A DNA stretch of 37,492 bases. Source: Dehalococcoidia bacterium (GTDB lineage Bacteria > Chloroflexota > Dehalococcoidia > Dehalococcoidales > DAOWJC01). The stretch lies in NCBI GenBank assembly GCA_030640595.1, contig DAOWJC010000081.1:1-37492 (forward strand), in the 5' to 3' direction. Positions 24,521 to 34,600 of the stretch are shown one piece after another. Positions within the stretch are counted from its first letter, which is position 1. Each line of letters starts with the position of its first letter. A program made the position numbers and the translations under genes. The notes under the pieces are model-generated. The model saw only the letters and a list, made by a program, of their open reading frames with translations, searched no databases and was not told the DNA's origin.

Positions 24521-24540
24521 CCTATGGGCTACCCCGTGGG
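24521..24540 (+). promoter_or_regulatory. leader hairpin upstream of the hbd-like gene
   Basis: CCTATGG can pair with CCGTGGG through two G-U pairs, giving the same 7-bp stem as at 13444-13464, with a 6-base loop. It sits 17 bases before the ATG and partly masks the ribosome site region, so it could affect translation. Confidence 0.4.
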
Positions 24541-24557
24541 GTGGGAAAGGAGACACA

Positions 24558-25412
24558 ATGAAGGTTAGGAAGGTTGGCGTAGTTGGATGTGGCCTAATGG
24601 GCTCTGGTATCACTCAAGTGTGCGCTCAGTCAGGCTACCGAGTAGTAGTCTCGGAGACAAATGATGAATTTCTAAACAAGGGGCTCGCGTCAATTAGATC
24701 CACACTGACTGAAGATGTAGCCCGAGGTAAGCTTTCTCCACAAGGTAAGGACTCAATCCTTGTTCGTATTAAAGGCACAACCAATACTAGGGACTTTTCC
24801 GACTGCGACCTGATAATAGAAGCCGCTAGCGAAAATATGGACTTCAAGAAGAAGATATTTGTCGAGCTGGATAGAATCTGTCGCGAAGATACTATCCTGG
24901 CGACAAATACCTCATCTCTATCTGTTATTGATATGGCTATGGTAACCACCAAGCCAGATAAGGTGCTAGGTCTGCACTTCTTTAACCCGGTACGGGTTAT
25001 GAGTCTAGTGGAAGTCGTCAGGACTATCGTTACCAGCGATGAGACCGTTGAAATTGGTAAGACCTTCAGCGAGTCTTTGGGAAAGAGCGTTGTCATTGTC
25101 AAAGATACCCCAGGCTTTATTGTAAATTCTCTCTTGATACCTTTCCTACTCAATGCGATTTGCATGCTCGAGGCTGATATCGCCAGCAAGGAGGATATTG
25201 ATACCGCCATAAACCTGGGCTTAAATCACCCTATGGGGCCGCTAATGCTGTCTGACCTTATGGGCCTTGATACCCTGCTCCTTGTTGCTGACGCTCAATA
25301 CGAACAATCTAAGGATCCGAAATATTGGGCACCTCCGTTGCTAAGAAAGATGGTCACCGCTGGGTGGCTCGGTCGCAAGACAGGAAAGGGGTTCTACGAA
25401 TACGCTCTTTGA
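24558..25412 (+). CDS. hbd: 3-hydroxyacyl-CoA (3-hydroxybutyryl-CoA) dehydrogenase
   Basis: The protein is 284 aa, ATG at 24558, with AAAGGAGA nine bases upstream. The NAD-binding fold is VGVVGCGLMGSGITQVCAQSG near residue 7-27 (GxGxxG), with a following acid VSE for NAD choice. The catalytic His is in GLHFFNPVRVMSLVEVV near residue 138-154, with N and S partners in the same region and in TNTSSLS. The C-terminal domain has NLGLNHPMGPLMLSDLMGLDT, shown in part as NHPMGPLMLSDLMGLD. It oxidises 3-hydroxyacyl-CoA to 3-oxoacyl-CoA in the cytoplasm. It is transcribed divergently from the phosphodiesterase run, with the same leader as marR, so probably under the same control. Confidence 0.95.
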   Translation: MKVRKVGVVGCGLMGSGITQVCAQSGYRVVVSETNDEFLNKGLASIRSTLTEDVARGKLSPQGKDSILVRIKGTTNTRDFSDCDLIIEAASENMDFKKKIFVELDRICREDTILATNTSSLSVIDMAMVTTKPDKVLGLHFFNPVRVMSLVEVVRTIVTSDETVEIGKTFSESLGKSVVIVKDTPGFIVNSLLIPFLLNAICMLEADIASKEDIDTAINLGLNHPMGPLMLSDLMGLDTLLLVADAQYEQSKDPKYWAPPLLRKMVTAGWLGRKTGKGFYEYAL

Positions 25413-25456
25413 TTCTTCAGGCACTTATAAAGTCCTTTGGGCGGCTAAACTTGTAA

Positions 25457-25585
25457 CTAGCTACCCCTCAATCCCTTCTGCCTACCCTTTGGTGGATGGG
25501 TGCCGAGATACTTCAAAACCCGTTGCCTCACCTTGCCGTCTTCCCGGTAGCTCTCCACCAAGGTAATAATATAGCCGGTTCCCAT
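25457..25585 (-). pseudogene. transposase N-terminus-like fragment (42 aa)
   Basis: From ATG 25585 the frame reads MGTGYIITLVESYREDGKV, then RQRVLKYLGTHPPKGRQKG and a TAG. The pattern YI-LVESYREDGKVRQRVL-YLG is how several IS1634/IS4-like transposases and related small mobile-element proteins begin. The catalytic part is missing. It may be a truncated transposase or a complete small protein. Confidence 0.45.
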
Positions 25586-25903
25586 GTCGCTTTACTCTCA
25601 CAAACGCTACTTAGCACCTCTTTTTGGGCATTACTCACTATCAAGAGTATATCAAAATTTTGTGGGCACTTCGACTGTCGGGGGGTTTTGTGGGGTATTT
25701 CGCCGAAAACTCAGCTTTACGGGGTGGGCATTACATAAAGACAAGGGGGATTGTGTTTAGAATTCGGCAACGGTCGCCGATGCGAAGGGAGCGAGCCAAC
25801 AGTGGGGCTCTGATAGGCTAAAGTTTCACTCCCTGACTGATAAAGCAAAGAGTTCACAAGTAAAGGCTTATTACCTGAGGTTCTTTTACAGGAAATTTGC
25901 CAT
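25586..25903. other. stretch without recognised gene
   Basis: About 320 bases between the transposase-like fragment and the phage-type protein gene. Frames here are short and of poor composition. I see no RNA gene, terminator or convincing promoter. Probably island debris. Confidence 0.5.
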
Positions 25904-26302
25904 TTACAAGTTACTTGTAATCTTGTGAATCTCTGCTTCCAGTCTCCTTGTTGACCAAGGCTTTCCTGGACCATCTCCGGCCTTAGCCTTCTTGAGCCAC
26001 TCCAGCCGGTCGTCAAGCAGGGCGGCAATTAAGTGGTGTTTAAAGGTAAGAGTTTCATACCGGTATGAAACTTTGTATCTACTGGCAACCCACTTATCGT
26101 TGTATATGGTTCCGACATCGAAACCTGACTGCTCGGCTAGGTCGGTAATGGCGCGATAGTGTCCCTCATAGGCCAAGCATAGGTCTCCATACCACCAGTG
26201 GATAGCGCCTTCAATTAGTTCTAGTCGCCTGAAGGCTTCGAGAAACAATGATGACTCGAGTGCAATTTCTGAACAACAAACCGACTCATTCAAACCTTGC
26301 AC
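25904..26302 (-). CDS. phage/plasmid-type hypothetical protein
   Basis: The protein is 132 aa, ATG at 26302. The second half has the pattern LTFKHHLIAALLDDRLEWLKKAKAGDG then WSTRRLEAEIHKI (given here in parts). This resembles the LSF-HH-VA-L...WL--A---GWS-R-L motif of small phage and plasmid proteins linked to replication or regulation. The first half (EGHYRAITDLAEQSGFDVGT) could be a helix-turn-helix. The last codons lie in a perfect palindrome TTACAAG-TTA-CTTGTAA at 25904-25920. It is encoded just downstream of the integrase gene, as expected for an integrated element. Function not known. Confidence 0.6.
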   Translation of the reverse strand: MQGLNESVCCSEIALESSLFLEAFRRLELIEGAIHWWYGDLCLAYEGHYRAITDLAEQSGFDVGTIYNDKWVASRYKVSYRYETLTFKHHLIAALLDDRLEWLKKAKAGDGPGKPWSTRRLEAEIHKITSNL

Positions 26303-26327
26303 TTCTGGACAGACAGTACCCCGCTAT

Positions 26328-26483
26328 CTAGTGGTCTGCCAGTCGGTCGAGAAATTCCAGCGGCTCTATGTTTGCTTCTCCTGAGATGGTGTGACAAAAA
26401 ACCAAGGTCTTGTAACGTAGCTAATCGGTATGAACTTTTACAGCGCAGTAAAACTTTATCCTTTTACCATCCCAAATCGCTGC
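26328..26483 (-). pseudogene. transposase-like C-terminal relic with in-frame stop
   Basis: One frame reads IWDGKRIKFYCAVKVHTD, a TAG at 26423-26421, then LRYKTLVFCHTISGEANIE and PLEFLDRLADH before a second TAG at 26328. PLEFLDRLADH resembles the LEFL-RL--HVP segment of IS91-type transposases. There is no start codon and the rest is missing. Low certainty as to family, but it looks like decayed coding DNA. Confidence 0.35.
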
Positions 26484-26499
26484 CCCTCTTGATGACCGG

Positions 26500-27516
26500 C
26501 TAACCCCGCCAGCCCCAACCATCATCCCCACGGTTACGGTTATCGCCTCGCAAAAGCCGGTCCAGGGGGTCAAACTGTTGGTGGCCGGCCAGTGCCTTCT
26601 GGATATCAACATACCTAGAGTATTTCAAAACCATATACAGGGTGGAATGCCCCAGTAACAGTCGCAGTGTGTTCAGGTCACCCCCATTCTCCAGGTAGCG
26701 GGTGGCGAAGTAGTGACGGAAGCGGTGGGGGCCGCCCCCACCCTCAATTTTAGCCCGCTCCTTGAGGCGTCTAACCACCATCTGGATGCCACGTGGCGTC
26801 AGTTCCAATCCATCAGCATTTTTCCACAGCTCATCACCGCCCCGGGGTCTAATTTCAAGGTAGTGCTTGAGTGCTTTCCTGGCCTCTCCACCAATTGGCA
26901 CCACTCTCATTTTAGCTCCTTTACCCATTACCCTGACCTGTTTGAGGCCAGGGTCAAGCTCAGATAGCCTGATCCCGGCCAGCTCAGATAGCCTTAAGCC
27001 AGTAGCTATGAACAGTGAAATGATAGCCTTATTCCGAATACCAATATACCGGTGAAATCTAGCATCATCCTCGCAGAGCTGGAGCAGGGCATAGACATCT
27101 TTGTCGGTATAGGGTTCGACCTCCTTCTGGCCAGGAGAGCCCAGTTTCAGCCGCTGTGTTGGGTTACGCTCGAGGTACTCCTCTTCCTCAGCCCAGTTAA
27201 ACAGGATCTTTACTACCCGTCCGTGGTGGTGGACGGTGGCTGGTGATGCATATCGGGAGGATGAGCGGCTAATGTCGGTATAGCCCCAGCGGTTCCGTTC
27301 CGTTGAGACATAGGACAGAAATGCCCTGATGTGGTCGCGGGTGATGTCACCTGCCTCCCGGGGCCAGCCGTTGGTTTGGGCATACCACTCGAAGTTATGA
27401 AGGTAGGTCCGGTAGAAGAGCAATGTTGAGGGTCGGAGATGCTGGCGTGATAGTAGGAAGTCCCCTATTAGGTTTCTTAGGGTTAGCTGGGTGTTTGTTC
27501 TTGGTATTGTTACCAT
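26500..27516 (-). CDS. tyrosine recombinase/integrase
   Basis: The protein is 338 aa, ATG at 27516. The N-terminal SAM-like core-binding domain spans about residues 8-105 (LRPSTLLFYRTYLHNFEWY). The catalytic domain carries the first Arg in ATGLRLSELAGIR (about residue 174), a Lys in VMGKGAKMRVVPIGG, the HxxR box in PHRFRHYFATRYL (about 262-274), the His of LLLGHSTLYMV (about 288) and the Tyr nucleophile in KYSRYVDIQ (about 298). So all active-site residues are present. Length and position, 108 bases from a broken tRNA-Phe, fit an integrase of a genomic island or prophage. XerC/D-like chromosome resolution is less likely in this context. Confidence 0.92.
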   Translation of the reverse strand: MVTIPRTNTQLTLRNLIGDFLLSRQHLRPSTLLFYRTYLHNFEWYAQTNGWPREAGDITRDHIRAFLSYVSTERNRWGYTDISRSSSRYASPATVHHHGRVVKILFNWAEEEEYLERNPTQRLKLGSPGQKEVEPYTDKDVYALLQLCEDDARFHRYIGIRNKAIISLFIATGLRLSELAGIRLSELDPGLKQVRVMGKGAKMRVVPIGGEARKALKHYLEIRPRGGDELWKNADGLELTPRGIQMVVRRLKERAKIEGGGGPHRFRHYFATRYLENGGDLNTLRLLLGHSTLYMVLKYSRYVDIQKALAGHQQFDPLDRLLRGDNRNRGDDGWGWRG

Positions 27517-27545
27517 TTTTCATTTTTTGCCCGTCCGCTTTAAAT

Positions 27546-27566
27546 CAGAGGCTTTTGAATCCTCTG
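27546..27566. repeat. hairpin between integrase and tRNA fragment
   Basis: CAGAGG (27546-27551) and CCTCTG (27561-27566) flank a 9-base loop, 30 bases upstream of the integrase start. It could be part of the att/arm-site region or a control element. No T-tract follows. Confidence 0.4.
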
Positions 27567-27623
27567 CTCAACTGGCCTCAAATCGCCTATTTCGTGCCTA
27601 ATTTTAGCTCAAGTAGTAGCTAG

Positions 27624-27664
<41 letters not shown>

Positions 27665-27734
27665 ACGAAAAATATTGTAATTGCTGGTAGCATAAGTGTC
27701 AAGCAAGCGTGCATCTGAGCCAGGATAAATCAGC

Positions 27735-27773
27735 AATAAAATAGAGTCGCTCTGATTAAGCCAGGGCGACTCT
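27735..27773 (-). terminator. rho-independent terminator of rpoBC
   Basis: On the minus strand AGAGTCGC and GCGACTCT form a perfect 8-bp stem (27773-27743), extended by CTG/CAG after one mismatch, and followed by ATTTTATT. It lies 39 bases after the rpoC stop codon. Confidence 0.85.
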
Positions 27774-27811
27774 CCGTTGCTAGAACAATCAAATCGTGAT
27801 GTGAGGAGGTC

Positions 27812-30800
27812 TTAGATAGCTAACTCCTCTTTATCTTCTTCACCGGCTTCCAATTTTGGCACCTCCTCGGGAGCCAAGTAGCGGGCTGGGATCAGTTTAC
27901 CAATAATTACATTTTCTTTGAGCCCAGTCAGTTTGTCTATTTTGCCGTAGACCGCAGCTCTGGTAAGCACCCTGGTGGTCTCCTGGAATGAGGCGGCTGC
28001 CAGCCAGCTGTCGGTGCTCAGCGAGGCTCTGGTTATACCCATTAATACGGGCTGGGCGGTGGCTGGCTCACCCCCTTCAGCCAGTACCTTAGCATTAATG
28101 TCCTCATAATGGAACCTGTCTACCAACTCTCCGGTTACGAGCTCGGTGTCGCCTGAGGAATCAATACGAACCTTGGACAGCATCTGATGGACGATAACTT
28201 CAATATGCTTATCGTTTATGTTCACCCCCTGGGAGCGGTATACCTTTTGCACCTCTTCTACCAGGTATCGCTGGACTGCCTCCCTGCCCAAAATGTGCAG
28301 TATATCCTGTGGGTTAATAGAGCCATCGGTAAGTTGCTGTCCTGCCTTTATTTGGTCTCCAGTTTGAACACGAATATGGGTGGCAGCTGGAACAACATAC
28401 TCTCGCTCCTCTTTCTCTTCATATTTGATGGACAGCTGACCATCTTCAATAACTACCTCACCGGCAACACGAGCCAGGAGGGCTTGAGCTTCAGTAGTTA
28501 GGGCGGCTGTTTTTGGCTTGGCTTTTGTCTTAGGGGGTTGACTAGCTAAAACTGCGCCTATATCTACCCATTGACCATTGTCCACCATGACTTGCCAGCC
28601 GGGAGGCAGTGAATATTCGTCACGGAATACCTCAGAGCTAGTAACCTTAATCCTTGCCCCCTCCTCATTATCAATCACCTCAGCCACCCCGTTTATTTCT
28701 GAGATAATGGCTTGAGCCTTAGGTGGCCTTGCCTCAAAGAGTTCTTCTACCCTAGGCAGACCGCTGGTGATATCAAGTCCTACCACACCGCCGGTGTGGA
28801 AGGTGCGTAGAGTTAGCTGGGTGCCCGGCTCACCAATACTCTGGGCGGCAATTATGCCTACTGCTGTGTTGAAGTTAACTATGTGGCCACGGGCGAGGTC
28901 TCGGCCGTAGCACCGCTGGCAAGCACCCTGCCTGGACTGACAGGTAAGTGGAGACCTGACAGGAACAATGGTTAACCCAGCAGCAACAATTTCATTTGCC
29001 TTCTGCTCATCAATTTCCTCATTCTGGTCAACGATTGTTTTTCTAGTGCGGGGATTAATCACTCTACTGGCAGCCAACCGACCTGTTATTCGCTCAACAA
29101 GTGACGGTAGTAGTCCCTTTTCTTCCGGCTCAGATATCCATATACCATCTGTAGTACCACAGTCATCCTGGAGGATAATAACATTTTGGGCAACATCAAT
29201 GAGGCGCCTGGTGAGGTAACCGCTACCCGATGTCCTCAGGGCGGTATCGGCTAGTCCTTTGCGAGCGCCATGGGTAGAGATAAAGTATTCCAGAACACTG
29301 TGCCCTTCACGGAGACTCGATTTAATAGGAAAGTCGATTATTTTACCTGAGGGGTTAGTCATCAAACCCCGCATCCCTGCCATCTGTCTAATCTGGGAAA
29401 TATTCCCCTTTGCCCCTGATGTTGCCATCATGTAAATGCCACCGTAGCGATTAAGGGTGTCAGTAATAGCATCAGTAAGCCTGTCAGTAGTTTCTATCCA
29501 TACTTCTACAACACCATTATACCTTTCATCCTCGGTGATTAAGCCGCGTTGATACTGGTTTTCAATAATGGCAGCCCTTTCCTCGGCTTCTTCTAATAGC
29601 TTCGGCTTACTGTCAGGAACCTCAATATCGCTTATAGCTATGGTGGTCCCTGATTTGGTGGCATAGTGGAAGCCAAGTTGTTTGAGGTTGTCCAGTACCT
29701 CAGCCATATCTTCATGACTTAGTAGCTTATGGCAATCGGTTACTATTTGCTTTAAGTCTGACTTATCAATTACTTTGTTGTGGAAGCCTAGCTCTGGGGG
29801 CAAAACCTCGTTAAAGATGATCCGACCAACGCTGGTTTTAAGCCTTTGCCCCCTTTTGTCCCCATCCCTGACCTCAATCTCAGCTCTGAGGTCGACAGCG
29901 CCAAGTTCATAGGTGAGCTTTGCTACTTCGAAACTGCTGAAGACTGTGTCTTCTCCCTTGGCTCTAGGCTTGATGGCAGTCAGGTAGTAGCAACCGAGAA
30001 CCATATCTAGGGTTGGGGTTACTATTGGCTCGCCACAGCTTGGTAGTAGCATATTGTGGATGCTGAGCATCATCTTTCTAGCTCCTTCGACGGCAGCTTT
30101 AGACAGAGGGATGTGGACTGCCATCTGGTCGCCATCAAAATCAGCATTGAAAGCAGGACATACCAGGGGGTGGATGCGGATGGCACTGCCATCGATGAGC
30201 ACTGGCTCGAAGGCCTGAATGCTAAGTCGGTGCAGGGTGGGAGCCCGGTTAAGCAGCACCGGCCGTTCCTTGACAACCTCCTCAAGTATGTCATATACCT
30301 CTGGCTTGGCTCTCTCCACCAGCCGTCGAGCACTCTTGATGTTGTGGGCGAGGCCTTGTTCCACTAGTCGGCGCATAATAAAGGGCTTAAATAGCTCCAG
30401 AGCCATTCGTCTGGGTAAACCGCATTGGTGGAGTTTGAGTTCGGGGCCAACAACGATGACTGAGCGCCCGCTATAATCAACTCGCTTGCCGAGCAGGTTC
30501 TGACGGAAGCGTCCTTGTTTGCCACGGAGCATGTCTGAGAGTGATTTCAATTTGTGATTACCGCTGACGGAGACGGGTACCCCTCTTCTCCCATTATCGA
30601 TAAGGGAATCAACTGCTTCTTGGAGCATCCGTTTCTCATTGCGGATGATAATTTCGGGTGCTCCTATTTCCAACAGGTGGCGTAATCGATTATTACGGTT
30701 GATGACCCGTCGGTATAGGTCATTAAGGTCACTGATAGCGAATCTACCGCCGTCTAGCTGAACCATAGGTCGAAGGTCAGGGGGCAGGACAGGCGACACG

Positions 30801-31681
30801 GTTATAATCATCCATTCTGGTTTATTGCCACTGCGGCGAAATGCCTCCACTACCTGTAGTCGCTTGCTTGCCTTCTTGCGACGTTGACCCGAAGTAGAGT
30901 GGGTTTCCTGGAGTAGCTCGTTGCGCAGTTCGTCAAGGTTAATACCCTTAAGTAATTGGAGAATAGCCTCTGCTCCCATCCCAGCCTCAAAAACCTGACC
31001 ATATTTCTGTTTCATCCCATGATAGTTGCTCTCGATGAGTAGTTGCCCTACCCGGAGGTCTTTTAGCTGTTCTACATCTACAGAAAGCTGCTCTTTAAGC
31101 TGCGCCTTTTCCTCAGCCCAGTTTCGCCGGAGCTGGTTTACTTCTTCTACTGATGCTTGCTCCATCTCAGTGATTTTAGCCTCCAGGGCGCTTTGGCGCT
31201 CGGCTATTTCCTGTGAGCTTGCCTCCTCGAGTTGTCTAATTGCTTCCCGTCGTGCCTCCTCGTCTATGGAGGTGATGATATAATGGGAGAAGTACAGGAC
31301 ACGCTCCAGGCTTCGTGGTGATAGGTCAAGCAGTAGTCCCAACTGGCTAGGTATCCCCTTGGCAAACCAGATATGGCTTACCGGGGAGGCTAGTTCAATA
31401 TGCCCCATCCGTTCCCGACGTACCTTAGCCCGGGCTACCTCGACGCCACACTTATCGCAAATAACTCCCTTGTAGCGTATCCGTTTATACTTACCACAAA
31501 AGCATTCGAAGTCTTTGGTTGGGCCAAAGATTCTCTCACAGAAAAGCCCATCCCTTTCTGGCTTCAGGGTGCGGTAGTTGATGGTCTCTGGCTTGGTTAC
31601 CTCACCGTATGACCAGCTCCTAATCTGTTCCGGTGAGGCCAGGGAGATACGGATAGCATCAAAATCGTTAACTTCAAGCAT
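27812..31681 (-). CDS. rpoC: DNA-directed RNA polymerase subunit beta'
   Basis: The protein is 1289 aa, ATG at 31681, overlapping the rpoB stop by eight bases. The N-terminal zinc finger has [20 protein letters not shown] and CDKCGVEV. The catalytic Mg site [16 protein letters not shown] lies near residue 514-529. The bridge-helix and trigger-loop region follows ([20 protein letters not shown]). The second zinc site is seen in CGTTDGIW and [13 protein letters not shown]. The C-terminal [16 protein letters not shown] segment is conserved. A coiled coil enriched in Glu/Gln lies at about residues 140-215. Together with RpoB it forms the polymerase active centre. This is core genome, in contrast to the region to its left. 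Confidence 0.98.
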   Translation of the reverse strand: MLEVNDFDAIRISLASPEQIRSWSYGEVTKPETINYRTLKPERDGLFCERIFGPTKDFECFCGKYKRIRYKGVICDKCGVEVARAKVRRERMGHIELASPVSHIWFAKGIPSQLGLLLDLSPRSLERVLYFSHYIITSIDEEARREAIRQLEEASSQEIAERQSALEAKITEMEQASVEEVNQLRRNWAEEKAQLKEQLSVDVEQLKDLRVGQLLIESNYHGMKQKYGQVFEAGMGAEAILQLLKGINLDELRNELLQETHSTSGQRRKKASKRLQVVEAFRRSGNKPEWMIITVSPVLPPDLRPMVQLDGGRFAISDLNDLYRRVINRNNRLRHLLEIGAPEIIIRNEKRMLQEAVDSLIDNGRRGVPVSVSGNHKLKSLSDMLRGKQGRFRQNLLGKRVDYSGRSVIVVGPELKLHQCGLPRRMALELFKPFIMRRLVEQGLAHNIKSARRLVERAKPEVYDILEEVVKERPVLLNRAPTLHRLSIQAFEPVLIDGSAIRIHPLVCPAFNADFDGDQMAVHIPLSKAAVEGARKMMLSIHNMLLPSCGEPIVTPTLDMVLGCYYLTAIKPRAKGEDTVFSSFEVAKLTYELGAVDLRAEIEVRDGDKRGQRLKTSVGRIIFNEVLPPELGFHNKVIDKSDLKQIVTDCHKLLSHEDMAEVLDNLKQLGFHYATKSGTTIAISDIEVPDSKPKLLEEAEERAAIIENQYQRGLITEDERYNGVVEVWIETTDRLTDAITDTLNRYGGIYMMATSGAKGNISQIRQMAGMRGLMTNPSGKIIDFPIKSSLREGHSVLEYFISTHGARKGLADTALRTSGSGYLTRRLIDVAQNVIILQDDCGTTDGIWISEPEEKGLLPSLVERITGRLAASRVINPRTRKTIVDQNEEIDEQKANEIVAAGLTIVPVRSPLTCQSRQGACQRCYGRDLARGHIVNFNTAVGIIAAQSIGEPGTQLTLRTFHTGGVVGLDITSGLPRVEELFEARPPKAQAIISEINGVAEVIDNEEGARIKVTSSEVFRDEYSLPPGWQVMVDNGQWVDIGAVLASQPPKTKAKPKTAALTTEAQALLARVAGEVVIEDGQLSIKYEEKEEREYVVPAATHIRVQTGDQIKAGQQLTDGSINPQDILHILGREAVQRYLVEEVQKVYRSQGVNINDKHIEVIVHQMLSKVRIDSSGDTELVTGELVDRFHYEDINAKVLAEGGEPATAQPVLMGITRASLSTDSWLAAASFQETTRVLTRAAVYGKIDKLTGLKENVIIGKLIPARYLAPEEVPKLEAGEEDKEELAI

Positions 31682-34600
31682 TTTCTTCTTCTACCTCGGC
31701 TTCAGACTCTGCTTCCGGTTCAGGTACTTCAGTAGTTTCCCCAGCAGGGGTTACTTTTTCACCTTCCACCTCGACTTTAAGTTCTGCTTCCAGTTCAGGT
31801 ACCTCTGTTTCCAGTTCGGGTACTTCAGTAATTTCCCCAGCAGGGGTTACTTTTTCACCTTCTATCTCAACTTTAAGCTCTGCTTCCAGTTCAGGTACTT
31901 CTGTTTTCCCAGCAGGGGTTATCTTTTCTTCAGTAATCACCTCAATGTCAAGCCCTAAGCTTCGTAGTTCCTTAACCAGAACCTTAAACGATTCTGGCAC
32001 GCCGGGTTGGAGAATGTCCTCATTCTTAATTATAGACTCATAGGTTTTGGCTCGACCGGTCACATCATCTGACTTGATGGTCAGAAACTCCTGGAGGTTG
32101 TGGGCAGCGCCATAGGCTTCCAGTGCCCATACCTCCATTTCACCAAAGCGTTGGCCCCCGAATTGGGCCTTACCCCCCAGAGGTTGTTGGCTAATCAATG
32201 AGTAGGGTCCAGTAGAGCGGGCATGAACCTTATCTTCAACTAGGTGATTCAGCTTCATTATATAGATGTTACCCACTGTTACCGGCTGGTCAAATGGCTC
32301 GCCGTTGTATCCATCGCGAAGTATAACCTTGCCGATGATGGGTGGGGTGAGGTTCATTTCAGTGCTGACCTTGTCTACGGCTTGCTCCAACTCCTGTGCA
32401 TTAAGGTCTCGGCTAGCTATGTCTAGGTCTTCGAGCCATAGGCGCAAGCAAACCTCCTTTGCCTCTCCCGGGTAATCATCACTGAACACCCTCTCTCCGT
32501 CGTAGCCACGGCTTTCAAGCCATGCCTTAGCCAGTTCCAATTGCATGGTGGTGTTCTCGTTACCAGGGTCAAGGTTGATTGCCCCTGCTTTTTGAGCAAG
32601 CCAAACCCTGGCCAGGGCATCCTCAATAGCAGTGTCGTCAGCACCATCAAAGACGGGGGTAAGCACCTTGAAGCCCAGTGTCTGAGCACTCCAGCCCAAA
32701 TGGGTTTCCAGAACTTGGCCAATATTCATACGGGATGGCACGCCTATAGGATTGAGGATAATATCTACTGGTGTGCCACCAGGAAGGAAAGGCATGTCCT
32801 CAGCTGGGGCTATGATAGAGATGACCCCCTTATTTCCATGCCGCCCGGCTAGCTTATCCCCTACAGAAACTCTTCGTTTCTGAGCAACCCAGACTTGTAC
32901 CCATTGATTAACCCCAGCAGGTAGGTCATCGCCAGAGAAGACCTTCACATTAATTGCTTTGCCCCACTCACCGTGGGGTACCCGCAGGGAGGTGTCCTTT
33001 ACTTCTCGGGCTTGCTCGCCAAAGATAGCCCGTAGAAGTTTCTCTTCAGCAGATAGCTCGGTTTCCCCCTTTGGAGTAATTTTACCTACTAGTATATCGC
33101 CTGGGCTTACCTCGGCACCAATGCGAATAATGCCGTCTTCATCAAGCTCACGCAAGCTTTCCTCACCTACATTAGGTATATCTCTGGTGATTTCCTCGGG
33201 TCCTAACTTGGTATCCCGGGCTTCTAGCTCATGCTTCTCAATGTGAATAGAGGTAAACTTATCCTCCTCAACCAAGCGATTGCTAATGATGATAGCGTCC
33301 TCGAAGTTATAACCTTTCCAACTCATAAAGGCGCACAGCACATTTTGCCCTAGAGCCAGCTCCCCCTGTTCAGTAGCTGAGCTATCGGCTAGAACCTGTC
33401 CCGCCTCTACCCGGTCCCCATTGTTTACTATGGGGCGCTGATTAATGCAGGTTCCCTGATTGGTGCGCACGAATTTCATTAGCGGGTATGGTCTCTTATT
33501 ACCGTCATCCTCGGTAACCACAATCTGCGAGCTAGTAACCGAGGTTACCACGCCGGCATTTTGGGCAAAGAGCACCTGTCCACTATGCTTGGCAGCTTCT
33601 ATTTCCATACCAGTAGCTACCAAAGGTGCCTCGGGGCGAACCAGGGGCACAGCTTGCCGCTGCATATTAGAGCCCATCAGGGCACGATTAGCATCATCAT
33701 GCTCTAGGAAGGGTATTAGTGAAGCGGCAACGCTGAATACTTGCTTGGGTGATACGTCCATAAAATCAATTTTATCAGGTACAGCCTGTAGGTAACGGTC
33801 GGCCAACCTGGCTTCAACCCTTTCCTCTACAAATTGACTATTTTGGTCAAGCTGGGCATTAGCTTGGGCAATAGTATATTTGTCCTCCTCGTCGGCTGAT
33901 AGGTAAGCAACCTCGTCAGAGACGAAGGGCACCACCCTTACAATTCTGGGAGGTAGCTTAGATAGTCTACTGACATGCTTGGGAGTAATGGTAGCCCCAG
34001 CTTTTACTATGGTATTACCATTGTCGTCAAGCACTGCCTCCCTGGTTGTTTTACCTAGCAATTTGTCATAGTCGGCTGATATATAAACGACGGCATCGGT
34101 GAGGGGCACTACCTTTATAGCTCTGGCAGCCGGTAGCTTAGATAGCCTACTGACATGCTTGCGGGTAATGGTAGCCCCAGCTTCTACTAAGGTATTACCG
34201 TAGTTGTCAACTACTGCCTCCCTGGTTGTTTTCCTTAGCAGTCCGTCATAGCTATTGCTCACCCCGGTAATAACCCAGCGGTATGGTGTCTCAATAAAAC
34301 CATGCTCATTAATCACGCCGTAGGTGGCTAAAGAGCCGATGAGACCGATGTTAGGTCCCTCCGGTGTTTCAATGGGGCAGATTCTACCATAGTGGGAAAA
34401 GTGGACATCACGGACATCAAAGCCAGCGCGCTCACGAGACAGACCTCCTGGTCCCATTGCTGATAAGCGACGCTTATGAGTTAGCTCAGCCAGTGGGTTG
34501 GTTTGATCCATAAATTGTGATAGCTGTGAGCCACCGAAGAACTCCCTGATTGCTGCCACCACGGGGTGAATATTGACCAGAGCTCGGGGGGTAACTGCCT

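Larger units (their letters stand above)
24362..24545. repeat. duplicated intergenic control block, copy B
   Basis: This is the second long copy of the block at 13273-13470, between the phosphodiesterase and the hbd-like gene, in the same divergent arrangement. Besides the 52 identical bases it shares the TAAAATTAGCGACTAGATAGCT stretch in part (TAAAAT at 24485-24490) and the leader hairpin. It lacks about 13 bases in the middle and about 30 just before the start codon compared with copy A. Confidence 0.9.

Noticed and set aside
25495..25510. CTCGGCACC on the minus strand as the missing tRNA-Phe 3' end
   Set aside because: Only nine bases match, there is no T arm before it, and the bases code for the YLGTH part of the transposase-like fragment.
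25904..25920. Perfect palindrome TTACAAG-TTA-CTTGTAA as an operator or terminator
   Set aside because: It coincides with the last codons of the phage-type gene, has no T-tract, and no promoter or second copy was found.
27546..27566. CAGAGG...CCTCTG stem as a second tRNA anticodon arm
   Set aside because: The loop is nine bases and no D arm, T arm or acceptor stem can be found around it.
33110..33125. CCTCGGCACCA on the plus strand resembling a tRNA acceptor end
   Set aside because: It lies within conserved rpoB coding sequence and on the other strand; a chance match.
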